A DNA stretch of 25,346 bases from JALOPX01 sp041309605 (GTDB lineage Bacteria; Krumholzibacteriota; Krumholzibacteriia; Krumholzibacteriales; Krumholzibacteriaceae), in the NCBI GenBank assembly GCA_041309605.1, contig JBFYZH010000021.1, forward strand, positions 1 through 25,346, written 5' to 3'. Below the pieces are notes generated by a model, which was not told where the DNA came from, made no database searches, and saw only the letters and a program-made list of their open reading frames with translations. Of the stretch, positions 22,596-25,346 are shown one piece after another. A program made the translations under genes and the position numbers. Position 1 is the stretch's first letter; each line of letters opens with the position of its first letter.

Positions 22596-23797
22596 GAGGG
22601 AACCGGAGTTTTTTCCTCCGGGAACCAGTGCCTAGTCCGAAGACAGATCTTCACCAGCATCAGCATCACCGGCACCTCGATCAGCACCCCGACCACCGTT
22701 GCAAGGGCCGCTCCAGAAGAAATGCCGAACAGCATCGTCGCCGTAGCTATGGCGACCTCGAAATGATTCGACGCTCCGATCATCGCCGACGGCGCGGCGT
22801 CCTGGTACGAAAGCCTCAGCGGCTTCGACAGCAGGTACCCGATCCAGAAGATCAGGTTGGTCTGTATAAACAGGGGGATCGCGATCCATAGGATGGTGAG
22901 CGGGTTGGATATGATCACATCGCCCTTGAACGAAAAGAGCAGAACGAGCGTCGCGAGAAGGGCGATAATCGTGATCGGCGTCAGCACGTGAAGAAATTTC
23001 TCGTTGAACCATTGTTCGCCCCTCGCGCGGATGATCCATTTGCGGGAAAGATACCCCGCCACGAGGGGCAGGGCGACGTACACGGCGATGGAAAGCAGCA
23101 GCGCCTGCCACGGCACGGGCAGCCTGCCGACTCCGAGCAGGAATCCCCCCAGCGGCCCGTAGAGAAAGAGCATTGTCAGCGAGTTGATGGCCACCATGAC
23201 GAGCGTGTGGCCGTCGTTTCCCTTCGCGAGGTAGCCCCAGACAAGCACCATCGCCGTACATGGCGCAATGCCGAGGAGAATGCAGCCCGCAAGGTAGCTG
23301 CGCCACAGGGGAACCTGCAGCATCTTCACGCCGTCCGAAAGAACGACAGTGCCGACTCCATGGACCGCGCCGACCGGCAAGTCAAGGCTGAACGGCATCT
23401 TCACAAGATCGGTCGCCTCGGCGCCTATCAGGCCCCGAAAGACGAAACCGAGGAAAAAGACGGCGATCGCGTACATCGTAAAAGGCTTTATCGCCCAGTT
23501 CACGAAGAGGGTAAGACCCACGGGCTTTGCGCTCCTGCCCGCCTTCATCACCTCCGCGAAATCGATCTTCACCATGATCGGGTACATCATGAAAAACAGG
23601 CAGATTGCGATCGGTATGGAAACAACCGGCGCTCCGCCGACGAATATCGAGAGGCCGTCAAGATATCTCGCGATCCCGGGCGCGACTTTGCCGAGCACTA
23701 CGCCCGCCGCGATGCAGAGAATCACCCATCCCGTGAGGTTGCGTTCGAAAAACCCCAGGCCTTTACCCGTTTTTGTAATGCACGCTTCCCCCGCCAT
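22592..23797 (-). CDS. acr3: Acr3-type arsenite efflux transporter
   Basis: A 401-residue membrane protein of the bile/arsenite/riboflavin transporter fold with about ten helices. Family landmarks: MMYPIMVKIDFAEVM, CILLGIAPCTAMVLVWGYLA with the essential helix-4 cysteine, GASNHFEVAIATATMLFG. Acr3 expels arsenite with the proton motive force. It starts with an AAGGAA site. It is the first transporter of the island and is followed directly by arsR, whose promoter overlaps its end. A dead copy of its 3' part lies at 17213-17570. Length is normal (about 350-410). Confidence 0.95.
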   Translation of the reverse strand: MAGEACITKTGKGLGFFERNLTGWVILCIAAGVVLGKVAPGIARYLDGLSIFVGGAPVVSIPIAICLFFMMYPIMVKIDFAEVMKAGRSAKPVGLTLFVNWAIKPFTMYAIAVFFLGFVFRGLIGAEATDLVKMPFSLDLPVGAVHGVGTVVLSDGVKMLQVPLWRSYLAGCILLGIAPCTAMVLVWGYLAKGNDGHTLVMVAINSLTMLFLYGPLGGFLLGVGRLPVPWQALLLSIAVYVALPLVAGYLSRKWIIRARGEQWFNEKFLHVLTPITIIALLATLVLLFSFKGDVIISNPLTILWIAIPLFIQTNLIFWIGYLLSKPLRLSYQDAAPSAMIGASNHFEVAIATATMLFGISSGAALATVVGVLIEVPVMLMLVKICLRTRHWFPEEKTPVPS

Positions 23798-23836
23798 AGA
23801 AACGATTCCTTTCCGTCAAAGGTTAAACGTACGTCC

Positions 23837-24019
23837 TCAGCATTTTCTCTGCTGCCTGCAAAGTACCTCCTGGTCGCGCTTCAGCACATCTGTCAGTTTT
23901 ACGGCGTCCTTCGCGATCGCCGCATCCCTCTGCAGGGACGCCCCGATAAAATCCCGGCTCGCGGGAAGGACGATCTTCGCGGCCTCGTCAGGCGATGAGC
24001 AGACACCATCCGCCGACAC
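23837..24019 (-). CDS. Doubtful small ORF, GTG start
   Basis: A 60-residue frame with GTG start (24019) lies in the 305-base gap between acr3 and the acetyltransferase, on the operon strand. It reads MSADGVCSSPDEAAKIVLP and ends LCRQQRKC before TGA. The composition (helical, three cysteines) is plausible for a protein, but there is no good ribosome site and no upstream ATG before the frame runs into the acetyltransferase gene. I recognise no family. It could be a real small protein, the tail of a lost gene, or chance. No other gene is visible in this gap. Confidence 0.35.
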   Translation of the reverse strand: MSADGVCSSPDEAAKIVLPASRDFIGASLQRDAAIAKDAVKLTDVLKRDQEVLCRQQRKC

Positions 24020-24102
24020 GGGTCCGGCGGCTCCCCGAAAATGGACATTGAAGCCGGAATGCGGCCGGGAGAGGATGAACTCCGCGCGATTTACGCCGGG
24101 AA

Positions 24103-24762
24103 TTACTTGAGGTCGCCGATCACCCTGGCCGGGTTACCGCCGACGATGCTGAAGTCCTCGGTATCCTTTATCACAACCGCTCCCATCCCCACTATCGAAT
24201 ACCTTCCGATCCTGATGTCCTCCCTTATGCTCGAATTCAGCCCTATATGGGCTCCCTCGCCAATATGTATCCTCGCGCCGATCACGGAATGGGCCGCCAC
24301 CGTCACGTAATCGCCTATCTCGCTATCGTGCCCGATGAGCGCTCCCGCGTAGACATGGACAAAGTTGCCTATGCTGGGGCCGAACGATGTGACGACGTTG
24401 GGAAGTATCACGACCCCGTGCCCGATCCTGGTATCCGGATCGATCACCGCTCTCGGATGTATCGCCGTGGCGTTAGCTTCGGCGGGGATCTTCAATCCCT
24501 GAAATTTCCGCACCCTCTCAAACTTGTTTTTCGCGTTCAGATGAAATGTGTAATGGACGTGGTATCCTTTCTCCACGAAATCCACCACTTCGTCGCTTGT
24601 ACCGGCCACTTTGTGCCTGCCGAGATATCCTCCGACCTCGACGATATCGTTCAGATATCCCTCGATTTCCCACTCGCCGGTCACTTCGTTGACCGCCTCG
24701 AAGACGGACATGGCCAGCTGCCCGCTTCCCTTGCCGCCTGCGATGACGAGTTTTTTCCTCAT
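24103..24762 (-). CDS. NeuD/PglD-type sugar O-acetyltransferase
   Basis: The 219-residue protein has an N-terminal Rossmann-like PglD domain (KLVIAGGKGSGQLAMSVFEA) and a C-terminal left-handed beta-helix of hexapeptide repeats (AIHPRAVIDPDTRIGHGVVILPN, IGNFVHVYAGALIGHDSEIGDY, IGARIHIGEGAHIGLNSSI). It ends with the conserved IVGGNPARVIG tail. Such enzymes acetylate sialic acid or amino sugars of surface glycans with acetyl-CoA. The active-site His of the group corresponds to HDSEIGDY. The partner gene for glycan synthesis is not in the window. It is read in the same direction as the lyase upstream (29 bases). Confidence 0.88.
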   Translation of the reverse strand: MRKKLVIAGGKGSGQLAMSVFEAVNEVTGEWEIEGYLNDIVEVGGYLGRHKVAGTSDEVVDFVEKGYHVHYTFHLNAKNKFERVRKFQGLKIPAEANATAIHPRAVIDPDTRIGHGVVILPNVVTSFGPSIGNFVHVYAGALIGHDSEIGDYVTVAAHSVIGARIHIGEGAHIGLNSSIREDIRIGRYSIVGMGAVVIKDTEDFSIVGGNPARVIGDLK

Positions 24763-24791
24763 TATTTCGACCTCTTGCCCTTCCGCTCGGA

Positions 24792-25346
24792 TTATCGATT
24801 GTGATTCGTTTTTTTGACGTTCAGTCTCTCGCTCAGGAGTTTGTCCTTCAAAAGAATCTTCTTCGCCGCGATCACCATCGGCGGCCCGATGAACCTGCCG
24901 TTCATGACCGCCACGCCCTTGTTCTGTTCCTGCGCTTTCGCCGCCAGATCCAGCATCTCCCTCGCGTCTTCGACCTCTTTCCCGCTGGGAGTGAAATATT
25001 TATGGGCGACCGGTATTTCCTTGGGATGCAATATCAGCATCCCCTCGAATCCGAGCGATCTCGCCATTGTGACGTTTTTTTCCAGATCTTCAAGATCGTG
25101 CACGTTTACATGAACGGTATCAATGGGAATTACACCGCAGGCCCGTGCGGCCATCGCTATCAGCGCTCTCGGAACCTTGAGGCACTGTCCCTCATCATTA
25201 TGAATCCCCTCGAGGTCGCTCACAAAATCCTCGCAGCCGAACGCGATAGCGATCACCCTTCCGGATGCCTTGCAGATATCCTGCGCGTTCAGAACTGCGG
25301 ACGTCGTCTCGATAAGCGGCACGATCCTGTATTTTCCTTTCGGATA
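24792..25346 (-). CDS. CitE/HpcH-type CoA-ester lyase or aldolase (start outside window)
   Basis: Only the C-terminal 184 residues are in the window; the frame is open to the right edge, so the apparent start at 25322 is an internal valine codon. The visible part has RIVPLIETTSAVLNA (the metal-binding Glu region), IAIAFGCEDFVSDL (the G.EDF/D motif that binds Mg2+) and SLGFEGMLILHPKEIPVAHKYF near the end, as in citrate lyase beta subunits, malyl-CoA and beta-methylmalyl-CoA lyases. These cleave or form CoA esters of hydroxy acids. Substrate cannot be told from this part. It lies upstream of the acetyltransferase. Confidence 0.85.
   Translation of the reverse strand, partial: YPKGKYRIVPLIETTSAVLNAQDICKASGRVIAIAFGCEDFVSDLEGIHNDEGQCLKVPRALIAMAARACGVIPIDTVHVNVHDLEDLEKNVTMARSLGFEGMLILHPKEIPVAHKYFTPSGKEVEDAREMLDLAAKAQEQNKGVAVMNGRFIGPPMVIAAKKILLKDKLLSERLNVKKTNHNR

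Noticed and set aside
23826..23839. A C-terminal selenocysteine (Cys-Sec) in the small ORF before acr3, read through its TGA
   Set aside because: Only six more codons follow and there is no SECIS-like hairpin in the next 40 bases.
22988..23998. Long plus-strand open frame (336 codons) opposite acr3
   Set aside because: It is antisense to a clear transporter gene and is very rich in Arg, His and Asp, typical of the reverse of a GC-rich membrane-protein gene.

Overview
The window is a GC-rich bacterial chromosome segment. Its content points to an anaerobic Gram-negative metal- or sulfur-cycling bacterium, for example a Desulfobacterota or Desulfuromonadota relative. The pointers are an orange-protein (ORP)-type cluster of MinD-like Fe-S ATPases and NifX/NifB-domain proteins under sigma-54 control, a likely selenocysteine-containing gene, and an arsenic-resistance island with arsE/F/G-like genes. 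Taxonomy is inference from gene content only; there is no rRNA here.

Layout. 1-3555 (minus): exported nucleoside hydrolase (3' end outside the window), SAM methyltransferase, DUF502 membrane protein and a YrbG-type Na+/Ca2+ exchanger. 3556-5003 (plus): an orphan ParA/Soj-type ATPase followed by a small gene with two consecutive in-frame TGA codons and a SECIS-like hairpin (GGTC apical loop) just downstream, read here as a tandem-selenocysteine protein. 5032-7848 (minus): a cytosolic hybrid histidine kinase (REC-REC-PAS-PAS-HisKA-HATPase-REC). 8055-15388 (minus): a ten-gene ORP-like operon (NifX domain plus zinc ribbon, DUF5320, CGGC protein, NifX-like ORP, TrmO, CoA-disulfide-reductase-like flavoprotein with rhodanese, two ferredoxin-containing MinD ATPases, an IscU-NifX fusion, a thioesterase). 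A consensus sigma-54 promoter at 15422-15438 and two palindromic upstream sites at 15525-15573 precede it, and the likely cognate PAS/AAA+/Fis activator lies directly upstream (15604-16989).

16990-17617 is a graveyard: the tail of an IS3-family integrase and a decayed copy of the 3' part of acr3. 17618-23797 (minus) is an arsenic/thiol/sulfur island: acr3, arsR, an ArsP/DUF318-like permease, a small ArsE-like thioredoxin, a lipoprotein thioredoxin, an ArsG-like transporter, two half-size YeeE/YedE sulfur transporters and ArsF. arsR has its own promoter overlapping the acr3 stop codon and probably gives a leaderless transcript. 23837-25346 (minus): a doubtful small ORF, a NeuD-type acetyltransferase and the C-terminal part of a CitE/HpcH-type lyase.

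The strongest candidates for something new are the tandem-UGA selenoprotein coupled to an orphan ParA, the sigma-54-controlled ORP-like operon with its unusual gene set and fusion, and the rearranged arsenic island bounded by an intact and a dead copy of acr3.
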